From NCBI RefSeq assembly GCF_025766255.1, contig NW_026516738.1, positions 157,657 to 221,656 on the forward strand: a DNA stretch of 64,000 bases, read 5' to 3'. Origin of the DNA: Zychaea mexicana (lineage: Eukaryota; Mucoromycota; Mucoromycetes; Mucorales; Lichtheimiaceae). The translations under genes and the position numbers were made by a program. Below the pieces are notes generated by a model. It had not been told where the DNA came from, did not search any database, and saw only the letters and a program-made list of their open reading frames with translations. The number at the start of each line of letters is the position of its first letter. Within the stretch, counting starts at the first letter, position 1. Below, one piece after another: positions 32,846 through 48,411 of the stretch.

Positions 32846-35800
32846 TTAATTGTAGCAATCCAGGATATTACGATCATCATCGGGATGGTTGGGCTCCAGA
32901 GAATGCATCATCATCTCTGCATTGATATCCAATGCTTCTTGGTACAAGTGCTCTGGATTGCTTGTTATTTTGAGCTTCTCCAGATCGATGTTTGAAAGTT
33001 TTTCCAGAAACAGAGTGTCTTTGTCAGCATCTTCTTGGATGGTCCGTTTTTTGTCATTTCTTTGGATCGGCGCGTAGGCGCTCTGGTTCTCATCCAATAT
33101 CCGTCGAATGATATCATACGCTTCTGCACGAACCCGTCGTGCCGTTGAGGTGGTCTAGAGTTTTCCTAGCACGTTAGCCCTCTCTTCTTTATAGATGTAT
33201 ACAATTTAAATTAACTGATGCAACATATTCTGCATAACATCATACTACTTACCGCCTCAATGATCCAATAATCACCCTGAAGCATATAGAAGATGGATTG
33301 ATACTCAGCTTCGCTGCTTTCTGGTTTGTGACGATCGAGTCTCGTGCGCTTATGCTGCTCGCTTTCATGCAGATGAAGCAACCATAAACCATAAAAGAGC
33401 CGACACATCCGTATTGTTACTGACGAGTCAGAATCATCCATTCGTGCTGCCACTACTACCGGACTATTAATTACGCATTTGTAAGCCCAATCTGTTCCTT
33501 TCTATAGTGTTCACATCCACATATATGATGACTCACTTTAACGACTTTCGATCAGAAGAGGCCATTGACTCAATAACCATTCCTTCACACGACCTGTTTG
33601 CTACCAAGCATAGAATAGCGTCCAGCGCTGCTCGTCTTACAAAGGCCTCGGTGTCGTAGAGCATTCCTGGTAGTTCGCTGGCTATTCGACGAGTGTGTTG
33701 ATTTCTTTGGATGAACATCCATCCGTCTTTACTTTGCATAAGATTCTTGCACAGAAATAGTAAGATTAGGCTGGAGTAAATTGAGAGATTCACTTTATAT
33801 ATGTTTACCTGTAATGCATCCAAAGCAGTTGCGCGTACGTAAGGTTCCCTGTCTGTGATCATATCAAAGACAAGTAAAGGCAATCCATGATCCAAGGCAA
33901 ATGATACTTTAACATCTGACGTTGGCTAGAAATGTTTATGAGCAACTTGTCACAAAATTGCTTCTGTCTTTTTAAAACTTACCTGCTTAAAAAGAGAGCC
34001 TATGAACCCGATGACTGCGTCGCGAATATCCCATTCAGTTTCCAAGAGCTTTAGATTCAGCATGCTTATCAGCGGCTCGGCAATATCCTTGACGACAATA
34101 AAATGACCACGTCAACATATTTGAAATCCTTCTGCAATAACGTTTTATCCTTTGATTACCTTTCCTACGATGACAATGCTCAGCTTTTCGTGGCTCAGTA
34201 GCTCTTCAAATGTCTCCAAAATAAGTGATACACTTCGACCATCCATGCTACTTGATGAGTCCAATATATCCAGCATCTTGCGCGCTGACTAATCACTGTG
34301 ATATTAGACATTTGTGGAGCTAGCATTATCCAATTACAAAGAAAAGTGCTTACCAGTTTCATAGTAGCTTGGATCACATCGGTTTCGGCTTTGTTTGCAA
34401 AACTGTGTAGCATAGTAAGAATTACTTTCAATGTGGCTTTGAGAACAAGTGGTTCCGAGGATAGATCTTGTTTTGAAAGCACTTTAAACAATTTTTCCAG
34501 TGATGCATCCTACATCGCAAACAATGTCTTAAAACTTATTCATAGTTTTAGTATGTCAAAGCACCGGATTTACCATATTGCATGCAGGAAGCGCGATAAA
34601 CAAAGAGTCCATAGCCCTCAACACAGCTTGAGCCATTGACTTTATCAAATGCGATAGACGATATTCAGATCCTGCTAGAACTCGTAACTAAAACACAGCC
34701 ATTTTTTAAACAGTTGAAGGTAAGTACTTAAAAAGAAAGTCCTGACAATAAATTACCTTTCTGCCAAGCTCAGTGCCATGATTAACGCAGACATTAAGGA
34801 TCGTCAGCAGGTCAGCTTGTAAAGCATCGATTTCTGGATTATCGGACGTGGCAAATCGCTGGAGTAAAATCACAGACGATTCTAACAATGAAATAGCAGC
34901 AAGTATTTGGTCCGATTTGGATGGATTGGAAATCATTTTGGAAGCTTCGGCAACGATATAGTCATATGCTTAAAATAACACTTTTAGTTACAACGGCGAA
35001 GATGTGTTATCGGTATCCATGTGTACTCTACCTAGCTTGATATTGTGTGATTTGTCATCGCTTCCTTGAGCTCCATCGACCAAAAGTGCTAAGGGATTAG
35101 GAGTCCACGTAAAAATAACGGACATGATTTCAATAGCGCGAGTGCGAGCCATTCGATTACCCACATTAACCACATGTAATAGCGGCAATAACTAAAGTTA
35201 AGGTTAGCCGAAAATTTGGGGGAGATGATCGAAACCTCTCTCTCTCTCTCACATCAACATTGAAGCAAATAAACAAATCATAACTTACAAGACGTTCATT
35301 CAGCATGTATGCATAAGTTGCAGAGGTACGTGCATTGGCCATATACCAGCAGAAATCCAAAGCTGGCACCACTGTGGAAAGCTCGTCCTGATTTTGTAAC
35401 ACCAACCTGACCTGCTGCGCTGGATTCAGGATCTGACAAAGCGTCCGAAGCTTCTGGTTATCTTCACCAAGGCTGACTAATTGCTCAAAGATTTTGCAGC
35501 TTTCTGAGGATACCTGTCATTGCAGAAAAAGGAAATATTACTTATTACGCTTGACAGCCTGTCTCCGTCACCACTCATTCTGCACCTGCATGCATACACT
35601 AGCAACAAAGAAAAGATGCCACATACGTAGGCACTATCGTCCATAAATCCACGGGATATCCCCAGTTTTGCTTCATCATTATTAAGTATCCTAAACATTC
35701 GAGTAAAGCAGTACAGTAATGTTGTTATTAGAACTTACTACATCCAATGTTTAGGACTATTTGCATGAATAATGAAACTGTACCATTGAGCTCCGCAAGG

Positions 35801-36338
35801 TGATTTCAGAAATTTTCTAAAGGCTTCTAGACTGGCGCAACGGACGGCTGGCTCGTTGGATCTGACATCAGCACATAAACGTTTAAGAAGTTGTGGGTAC
35901 TGGTCCAAAGTTTTGGCAAACATGCGATCTCCTTGCTGCTTTCCGTGGGAGATTAGACTGCCTAGCAATCGATAGCATAACGTGTTCACGCGATAGTCTT
36001 GACCTGCTTTCTCGCATGCCTTTTTAATTTGTTTGCAAATAAGCGAATATGAAATATAAAAAAGAGGACTCAGTATATTTTCCAGAACGGCATTCCAAGT
36101 AGTTTTCTTATGATAATAAAAAACCGTAAAAGAACGCGATTGTATCTATTGTTTTTAGTTTATGCACCTGGTTTAATATGTCAAGAATCTGCCAGGAATC
36201 AAACTGTTCCGTGTAGCCCCTTGCAATGACACTGTCTAGGAACGATAAAACTTTTTCACAAATGGTATCGTCGATCTCCTTAGACATGAGCGGGATTGCC
36301 CTCAGCATGCTTTGTGCTCGATCCAGATCGCTGTTCAT
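32846..36338 (-). CDS. BRAT1-like HEAT-repeat protein
   Basis: Fourteen exons in transcript order: 36168-36338, 35742-36019, 35627-35690, 35289-35513, 35032-35191, 34757-34968, 34574-34687, 34354-34509, 34160-34288, 33983-34087, 33809-33925, 33537-33745, 33253-33463, 32846-33154, giving 819 residues, all alpha-helical and HEAT-like. The resemblance to animal BRAT1 (about 821 residues) rests on length, the block ETEWDIRDAVIGFIGSLFKQ, repeats such as YVRATALDAL and FVRRAALDAI, the late motif LSNIDLEKLKITSNPEHLYQ, and a C-terminus ending NILDCYN. BRAT1 partners the Integrator endonuclease INTS11 and its paralogue INTS9. It shares a 184-bp bidirectional promoter with CDC48. The alternative is an unrelated armadillo-like protein. 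Confidence 0.66.
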
Positions 36339-36522
36339 GACTTTAACTGATTTGAACCCACACACAAAAAAAGTGACGACAAAATGAAATTCGCAGCAGG
36401 AGCGCGGCGCGGACTTCAATCTTGGCTTGAGCTTACGTGTCGACCTGCCGGCATTTAAGTGCGTCCGTTTCTTACGCTTTTCCTTTTCTCCCCCAACAAC
36501 TTTTTCTTGTCCCTTCTCAAAT
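36339..36522. promoter_or_regulatory. Bidirectional promoter, BRAT1-like / CDC48
   Basis: Only 184 bp separate the two start codons of these head-to-head genes, so the promoters must overlap or be shared. The CDC48 side ends in a strong pyrimidine tract (about 36465-36518). Confidence 0.7.
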
Positions 36523-39877
<3,355 letters not shown>

Positions 39878-40449
39878 AGACCGGGCGCGCCTTGATATAT
39901 AAGAAGAAACTACCACAGAATAAACACCCTCACTCTCGCACTCTCAGACAAGACAAGACACAACATCTCTCCATCCCAAACACAATGCTTTCTTTTTCTT
40001 CCTTTCTTCCTTTCTATCTTTTCGTTATTCCTTTTGACAATTTACGATGATTTGGAAGAGCAACCCAAAAATAAACTCCCATAAATTTGCGTATACGTGA
40101 AAGAAGCCTATTGCGGATTATGCCATTAATGGGTGGTTGTTATGGGTCTTGTCAAAAAGAATTATCTGACCGTGTCTCCTGACCGTCGTTTATCATCTGA
40201 TGCGTTCATTACATTCGATGGGGGGGGGGAGAGAATCTTGACTTGAAAACCGTAAACTGTTTGAGGTTTGTTATTGTCCTTCCATATATCGGAATGTGCT
40301 GCGCTTTTTGCGAGGCACTTGTTTCATTGATGATACAGCAGCAAAAGCAATGTTTTATTCATTGTGAAAGTGTAAAAGAAGGGTATGTATTAGACATGAC
40401 ATGGACAAGGTATACAGATGAAGAAGAAGAAGAAGATCAAGAAGAAACT
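39878..40449. other. Convergent 3' region, CDC48 / forkhead gene
   Basis: A spacer of 572 bp with an adenine-rich UTR next to the CDC48 stop and a G10 run at 40220-40229. The open frame at 40243-40455 overlaps the forkhead 3' end and is not supported. Confidence 0.5.
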
Positions 40450-42582
40450 TTATGAGTACAATAATTGAGACATAGATACAAATTCATGGTGGTCGAGAAT
40501 CGAGCTAGGCGCATCCTCTACGCTCCCAGGGTATAGCAGATTAATATTATTATCACAGTCAGAAACCGTTCCATAGCCATGTGTTGGCTGTTGTTGCTGG
40601 ACTTCTACAGCATCGTCGTCATCGCCGTCAGTTTCATCATCGGCATCACCATCGTCTTCTTCTTCTTCGAAATGCAGGTATTGCGTGGTCACTTCGTCGT
40701 CCAAGTTGATAACGAGTGGCTGGTGCAATAACTTGGATTCTTCTTGCTCAAGAATAACAGCAGAAGGAGCAACAGTAGCGACATCCGGTGGCTGCTGATG
40801 TTGTGGTGGTTGTGGCTGCTGTTGCTGTTGCTGTTGCTGCTGGATGGCTACTAGTTCTTTGAGACTTTCTTCAATTCTGGTCATATCCGCGACGTAGGAG
40901 CACTGCGGTTCATCGATGCAGTCTTTTCGCGGCTCGTCGGCCGGATCATATCGCGATGCAAGCAGAGTCGGATAAGAAGTGGACGGAGTCATGTTGGGTG
41001 TAAAGAAGTCTTCAGTGTTCTGCAGCTGGAGCAATGTGTCGTCCCAAGCAGATTGCTGCTGTTCCACGTTCCACTGCGTATGATCAAGCACTGCATTGTT
41101 GTATAAGGGCTGCTGAGAAGCCATGGCGGGGGCGGGGGCGCCTATAGCGGTGGTGGAAGCGGGATCAGTAGTGAACCAAGGCTGCATCCATGACGTGTTG
41201 CTGCTGTCATCAGGAATATATGACATGAAGGCATTGGCATCATCACCAAGATTGAGCTGAGACAAGGGGCGAGTGACATCCAACGTCAGATCCAACAGAT
41301 CTTGCTGCCATGGCAAATCTGTGGTTGCTGTCGTGGGAACAGTCGTGGTAGTGGTTGTCGTAGATGGCGATGGTTGCTGCTGCTGCTGCTGTTGCTTATC
41401 CTTCTTGTGATGAGGCACATATTTGCTGCTGACATCGACACCTGAGTCGTATTCGGATTCGGCATACGATCCCGGCTCCCGGCGCTTCTTTTGCTGCTTT
41501 CTTCGTTTGTTGATGCGCTTTTTGTGAAGAGATCCATTTTCGCGCTTTTTGTCGTCCGCTTGATCGTTCATGCGAAAGGTGGTATACAAGGGAGACATCT
41601 TGGCGGGTTCCTTGGAAGCCGGAGTCTTTTTCGGTGATTCGTAATCTTCCGGACGCGTGATCAGCATATTGTCATGACTTAATGCGGTGGAACCAAGTAC
41701 GTCCGTGGCAGGAGCGACGGAAGTAGGACCATAGTAACATGATCCTCGTCGATGTCCCATCGACAGTTCCGCTGTCAATCCGATGTCGTGATGTTTGCGA
41801 CTATGACCACCAGCCTGAGTCAGATTGTCAATGAAGATCTGTTCGGTTCCAATCACTAGCGTCCAGTAGCAGCCTTTGCCAGGATTGGCTTGCGTAGGAC
41901 GGCGGTCGAGTTTGAAAAACCACTTCTTGTTCAATGATAGATTATGGCGAATGGAATTCTACATAGGATATATGATTTCTTATAATGAGTTATCTAGTAG
42001 CTGATTTGGTCAAGCAGAAAATGATCAAGCTGTTACCTGCCAGCCTTGCTGTCCCAGCACATAATGAGGATAGTTCTCCGAGATCCACTTGTAAATGTCA
42101 CTCAAAGTCAGGCGACCATCTTTGCTTGTTAGAATAGCGTGTGCAATGAGCGTGGCATACGAGTAGGGCGGCTTCTCGCAAGGATGATTTGGTTTCCACC
42201 AAGGAATAATCTGAGTTGGCCAACCCACTCGTGTTCGGGCAGGACACATCTCCAGGTCATCGTCTTCCTCGAGCTGTGTACCAACCGATTCGATCTTGAA
42301 CCGAAGTTCCGAGGACTTTGCACGCTGTTGTGGCGGGTGTTGCTGGTGCTGCTGCACTCCGGTGGAATTTGAATCGGTGCTGTGTAGCTTTTTACCGTTG
42401 CTTCCACGCTTAGGTGTTTCGTGTATGATGGGAAACGATGAAATGATGCCCATACAAGATGACTGCTCGTTATTGTTGCGTTGATTATCATTTGTGCGAC
42501 TTGTTTTTGTTGGTGGACGGACCAACTGGAAACAAAGCTCAGAAGTCGCTCCAGGTTGGATGTTTATATTATCAGAAACCAT
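40450..42582 (-). CDS. Forkhead transcription factor
   Basis: A nuclear winged-helix DNA-binding protein, probably a cell-cycle regulator like fungal Fkh/Hcm1/Sep1. There are two exons, 42037-42582 and 40450-41958, giving 684 residues. The forkhead domain (about 134-225) begins KPPYSYATLIAHAILTSKDG and reaches the recognition helix NSIRHNLSLNKKWFFKL; the intron falls exactly before NSIRH. The C-terminal 450 residues are low-complexity (Gln, Thr, Pro, Asp), with a basic nuclear-localisation patch KKRINKRRKQQKKRR and acidic runs that may activate transcription. No FHA domain is visible in the N-terminal 130 residues, which argues against an Fkh1/Fkh2 type and for an Hcm1/Sep1-like type. Confidence 0.93.
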
Positions 42583-45500
42583 TCGAATAAAAAACAGGGG
42601 AATTGGAGGAAAAAAGGGGGGTTAGGAGGGTGAGTGAGTAAAGAAGCAAGCGAGCGAGAGAGAAATAGTTTGGAGGAGAGAAGAAAGTGAATCGACAGGA
42701 AGGGGAAGTCTTATATAACAGAAATACCATAAAAATGTGCTTCACCAGGTGCTTCACCAAGTAGCACTTGGCGTTTCCAGTACAACCTGCGATGCCGGGA
42801 CCATTTCCCCAAACCCCTCTTCTCACCTTCGCGTAGCAAGCCATTCAAATCCGTGCCGAAAATGGAGCAGCATCATGTCTCGTGAGCCAACTTAGAACAT
42901 CAAAGTGAGCACCTTTGTTCTTTCACTTTTTCTTTAAATTAAAATAGTAGCAAATGATTTATTCAGTATCAAAATTTCATATATTGTATGTTCTATCAAG
43001 AAGAAAGAAGTACAATGAGGATCTACAGCTTGTACTGGAGCCGACAGAAAGAAGTAGGACCCTTGGGCTTTGCGAAAGGGAGAGGGAACGTTCGGCATGA
43101 GCAACATAAGATTACGCCACTTGGTCACCGACTTGGTGCTTGTGCGACCTCAATAAGCGGGATATCGGTGTGTATTAGCTTGACGCACCCGCTTTTGTAC
43201 ACAGCAGCAAACGCTAACGGGACGCTCGTCCGCGTGTTTCATCAGACTGCGCCGAAAGACTGCATTATCATTTACGGACATATACTCTATGCAGTGTGCC
43301 ATTTTTAGCCAGAGATCGGCTTTGGTGAGCAAGAGCTTGTTCCAAGTTTGGAACATGTGTAAACATTCCTGCTCACGTCGCGAAAATTATAGCATTTCAT
43401 ATAAAAATACAATGAGTAGCGATAGTATAATGCAGGTTGCTGTGAGTTGCTTATTCCAAGAGCGCACGTCGGTTCTAATTACTACCAATTATTAAAAATA
43501 ATGCGCTATCGCAAGGTGGAATAGATTTCTTTGTCCTTTACGAGAAAGCAAGAACCTGCGTTTCCACAGTAACAACTAAACTCAATGCTCAAAACAGCGC
43601 CTTTTTTTTGTTCCGCATGAGGGTTCATCATCATGAAGGTGATACCGTCCCTCTCTCAACACAGACAAAGCTGGGTAACCATAAACAAATAAATCGTCTA
43701 TTTGTTTGCTATCACCATGTCAAGTAAGAAAAACTAAATGTAGCCTATCCGTTTTACTTTTTTTGTTTCAATAAAAAATTTCGTCTTTTTGCATTTCATC
43801 CACCCAATGTGACCATGACATGCTCAAAATACGCAGTAACAAAAGAGAAGCATATGTAGTGTACAACGTAGTTGTATGTAAATAGCCCCTGAATTGCCTC
43901 AGATTCTCCTCATTTTTCCTCACACGATGAAACGATATAAAATAGTGCACACACATCATCATTATGAACTCAAAATGCAACTTTTTCCAAACTGCGCAAT
44001 CCGGATACGCTAGTATCATTATCTTTTCATTGCGCACTACTAGTTCGAACATAGAAGAAGAAAGATTATGGGTGCTGTCGCACACACGAATTTCGGCTTA
44101 CTATAACATGAACGTGTGTACAAAAAGTGCTTCTCTCCTCTTCCTGCAGTTAGTCGAATGACACCATGAAGGCGTTTTTTGTGCATCACCACATGACAGA
44201 CCCCCATCAAGCGTTCGTCGTCTTGTCGCTCGTTTGTACCTGCGCGAGACAATGCCGCAAAACTGGACCCCAGTTGCGATACTAATTGCACCTTACACTA
44301 GTTATTTCTAAAACCCTATGACGAATGATCGTGTTGATAAAAGATAGGAGAACTAATAGTAGTAGCGCTAATAGTGGTAGTGAAGAAATAAAAGCTAATC
44401 GATGTGTGCTTACATCATTTCTATAGATAACTTATTAGCCGATTCTTCTGCTAAGTACTGATAGCTGCAGATGCTGCTTTGTTCTCCAAGTAAACGGCGC
44501 GATCATTGTGTCTAATGTAGGTGTGAGGGTGCTGCATAGTATATGTATCTTTCCTTCAGAGTTCGTAATAACCGATTTTGATACAGTGAACAAGTGCAGA
44601 TCGGTTATGATCACTTGGATGTTCTCATGAGCAATACTGCATCTACAGCCTTCTTCGTTTGCTCTCCTCGTGCCCTGGGCGTTTAAAGGTTTCCTTTGAA
44701 CTCGAAAAGGCCACATTCACAATTGAAAAAAAAGTATAGTCGAGTCAACCGTCGATAAAGCGTTATTTGTCATATTACCAGCGGTGCCAGTTACATAGTT
44801 TATAAATGTAATGAACTCCCGAGAAACTTGTAGTCGGCTAGTATTATACCAGCAGTAAAAGTGATTTCTTGACGCTATCACTGCGTTCCTTTCGATATCC
44901 ACGCTGTTATCGTTTAATGATGCTCGGCCGTCGTATAAACTGACGACTTAAAGTCGCATAATGGTCTATGCAGTCGAAGATGTTATTGCAGAGACAAGGC
45001 CACAAATGGTGGTGTGTTTTCTTTCTCACAAGTATAAGCGGTTAGCGCTTAATCATCCTTCGCCATCATGCGGTTGCCACTAAAAATACCCAAAACGTTT
45101 TGTGGAGCTCTCTGTGCAACGTGGTCATTGCTGATGTGAACTTGTCATTTACTATGCCATTATAATATGCTATTACAGACGTGCTTCTTCTGTACATAAG
45201 TACCAGAAACCATCAACAGATGCGGTGACATGTGTGAAATGGGATTACTAGTTTCTTACAATGAATAACTTGACTATATATACAGTAATATCCACAAATG
45301 TACGCATGGGAGTACTTTCTCATTACAGTGCCATGGTGCAGCATTAATAGTATACTCGCTTCTAAAAAAACTGTATGGTAAGCACTCGCTAATACACGTA
45401 CTTGTACATCCAAGTACCTTTTCTTTAACACATTACAATTGTGGCGAAGCTAGCGGGGAAGTACAATCCCTTTTTTGCTTTTTCCTTTTGCGCGTGTGCA

Positions 45501-46197
45501 AGCCAAGCGCTATCTGAGAGGGTGCTTAACATATGGTAACCACCACTTCTGCGATAATTAAAATATCATAATAGAACATTACAATATAACGGCGTGAGCA
45601 CAGATGGTCGTACCTTTCTTGTTTGTGTATAGAGTCACTGTATGTTTGCGAAGCGTTTGCCAAACAATTGAACATGATTCGTGGCATCTTGTCAGATTTT
45701 TAAGCCTTATCGCTCTCCTGATTTCCGGTTTCGAATAAACAATTTGCGAGCACTTTAGCGGAAAATAATGTCACACAAAAACTAGCCACTACCCTAGTTC
45801 GGCGATTCCAACTAGAGCACTATAGCAGTATCGGATAGCCATCGCGGTAAATGCCACTCTTCTACTTTCAATAGCAGGCTACCAAGTCTTTCGAAATGGA
45901 GATACTAACAGTAGCAACACCTGCAGATTGTTTCGCTTTGTGAGAAATAACGATATTTTTGAGCACAAAACTTCCGTCAGATATATAGAATCTGAAGAAG
46001 ATGCGGCTCAGCGAGAACCCGTACTCATTTAGACAGTATGGCGCAGTCGCACAATGTTACTTGATATGGCTCCAGTGTGCCTTTACAGCCCCATTTTTTT
46101 TCGCTTCATTTTCTACACCTCTTTCGCATCCATCCTTTTTTTCTGCTTTCTCTACTGTATTCCTAATAGTTGTTTTCTGAGCCTAAAGCGAATTGCA
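42583..46197. other. Long divergent intergenic region
   Basis: This 3.6-kb region lies between the forkhead gene and the DUF3176-like gene. The first 250 bp form the forkhead promoter, including a TATA-like element. Frames of up to about 106 codons (for example 42988-43308 plus and 43768-44085 minus) match nothing I know. A short perfect hairpin is at 43683-43707. Right of 46054 a pyrimidine-rich leader precedes the next gene. Confidence 0.45.
42711..42717 (-). promoter_or_regulatory. TATA-like element of forkhead gene
   Basis: Read on the minus strand this is TATATAA, 129 nt before the forkhead start codon, at a plausible TATA-to-start distance with a short leader. Confidence 0.35.
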
Positions 46198-48411
46198 ATG
46201 GACACGACGCATTCGCCTCTTAATGACAGTCAAATTGAGGGTAGCTCGGTAGTCTCCCACTCACAAAAGAGAGGTCAAAGAAACTTAACAGAAGCCACTG
46301 AGCAAAGTAGCGAAATGGATGCGGCTCTTCAAAAAGATGCAGATGTAAAATACTCCAATGAAAAAAAGGTTTGTGAGATAATAACCAACTTTCAGTGGAT
46401 CATATCCATCCGGTACCGTCTTCTCACCTTGGTCAAAAAGTATCTAATTGCATCTTTTGAATTATTTCTTGTATGATTTATCTATCTGCTGCCAATAGGA
46501 GAAACCAAAAAAGACAACAACGGCCTTCATGACAAAGCTATCGAATGCTCGTGATCTTCTCGGCATGGTTTTCTTACCAATCATGAACGTAGTTTTGTCA
46601 CTCATCCTGATGGGCTTGCTTATCTATGTTTACATTAACGCAAACGGTCAACCACTGGACTATACCATGGGCAAGATGAAAATACCCTCAGTAATATCAT
46701 TGCTTACGACACTTCTCAAAATGTGTATAGCAGGTGGTATTGGCTAGTACGTTAGCGAACTCACAATTTTTGTGTTTTTCAGAGTTATTACAGTTGTACA
46801 AGTTTGATCTGACAATGCATTTTATAGTGCTGTGTCTGAATATAAATGGGTGCGTCTGCAGGATGGCGGGGCTCTCAGCTTGCTTGACGTTTACGACGCA
46901 TGCACTCGAGGAGTTGGCGGTATTGTTATAGCATAGAGTAGTTGTAACCTTTCTTCGCAGTGATACTTACACATTTTAATTTGATGTTTCCAGGTGCCAT
47001 CCGTGTCATGCTATCGATCCGCCTCGACTACATAATCTTACCGGCAGTGATATTCCAACTCGGCCTTATTACGATTGGTCCAGCTACACAAGTCGTGCTC
47101 ACTACCTACGCGGACCAAACTAATTGCACAAGTCCCACTGAAATGTACAATGGACGAATGCATTTCAACAATTTTTCTCTAAACGACTTATCATCGTTCG
47201 GCTATCCCTTTGATCAGCGCCTCAATTATGGCTTGAAAAAGCAATATGTTGTCATCTTTGGCTTCGACTCAACACCGTATCAAACAGCCATGCCACTTAA
47301 CTACTGGTATATGGTAAACTCGACAGGCTTGACGTTCGCAGATATTCCTATGTTCTACACGGACATCGAATGTCAAGACGGGACTTTCGACGAAACTCAA
47401 ATCATAAGCCCAACGACAAGAACTGCTATTACCTTGGCTGAATTTTACGGCAGTACGCAGCCCGTCGCTCCGCGTGTATACTACGCTGGCTCTATGTACA
47501 ATAGGACGATTTATGATATACAGCATGCCAGAGTACCTTCGTTGATGAATGACGAATTCAATCCAGCACTCCGCGCCTTTGTAGGAGATCAGACATTTGT
47601 TGCGCTGTCGCATCAAGGACGGGCTTCAAAGGAAACGATAGAGCGGCCGGAAGACGCATTTGTCCAAGAATGCACCATTCGTACACACATGGCGCTCAAC
47701 AACATTACGACAGGAACAGGAGGTGGTTTCTTCTTTGAGCCTGGCCCAAGAGAGCCTATTGAAATGGATTACGACCTCTTGATTAACTCATCATTCTGGT
47801 ACGATCATCCTCTTGGTCCAGCACGAGCCATGCAAAACGCTTACGCCTATCAACTGACACTTATGGCAGCGATGACCGGATTCAGAGAAAGCGCGTTTCA
47901 AGACCGATTGGCAGACACCTGGGCAAGCAATAACCCTGACCGCAATACGCTCGAGAATTTTTTGCGTGCCGCATTTAACCAGAGCGACGTGGCACTGTCT
48001 ATTGTCAATCCCACGACTGCCACATCCGTTGTATACGCCCATGCCTGCTATCCCATAGATCCAGTGTATACTTTGAATGCACCATCATTTTACACCGTGT
48101 CGTTGATAGCAATTCTGCCTTTACTTTGGTGGGTCATCATGTGGATCATCAGTCTCTATCAGACAAACGGCGTCTCCCGCGGCAATTCACAGATTGCGCT
48201 GCTTGTCACTGGGTTCACAAAAAAAGCGGCCGAGCAATTTAAAGGATATTCGCACGCAGGTCAGCGGACCCTCTTCCAGAAAGCCAGCACAGTCGACGTT
48301 ACATTCGGTGAAGTCAAAAGAATGGACAACAAATCCGGGCACATTGCATTCGGTCTAGAGAACGAGCTTCATCCACTCAGAGCTCGCCGGAGGTCGATTT
48401 CCAGAGCATAA
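46198..48411 (+). CDS. Multi-pass membrane protein, DUF3176-like
   Basis: Fungus-specific membrane protein of unknown function. Exons are 46198-46368, 46499-46746, 46828-46919 and 46994-48411, giving 642 residues. A hydrophilic head (MDTTHSPLNDSQ...) is followed by hydrophobic helices MVFLPIMNVVLSLILMGLLI, then IPSVISLLTTLLKMCIAG, the stretch VSEYKWVRLQDGGALSLLDV reminiscent of DUF3176 proteins, and LPAVIFQLGLITIGPATQVV. A roughly 350-residue extracytoplasmic domain with Cys and several N-glycosylation sequons (NFS, NST, NRT, NIT, NSS) ends at a final helix (VSLIAILPLLWWVIMWIISL) and a short Arg/Ser tail. The start is the Met at 46198; an upstream in-frame Met at 46054 reads through pyrimidine-rich leader. 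Confidence 0.7.

Noticed and set aside
42988..43308. 106-codon frame in intergenic DNA
   Set aside because: No homology recognised, overlapped by equally open minus-strand frames; no splice or leader features.
43768..44085. 105-codon minus-strand frame
   Set aside because: The composition looks random and there is no similarity that I know of.
46054..46197. N-terminal hydrophobic extension of the DUF3176-like protein
   Set aside because: The in-frame extension arises from a pyrimidine-rich leader (long T/C runs) typical of fungal 5' UTRs; the Met at 46198 is followed by a normal hydrophilic head.
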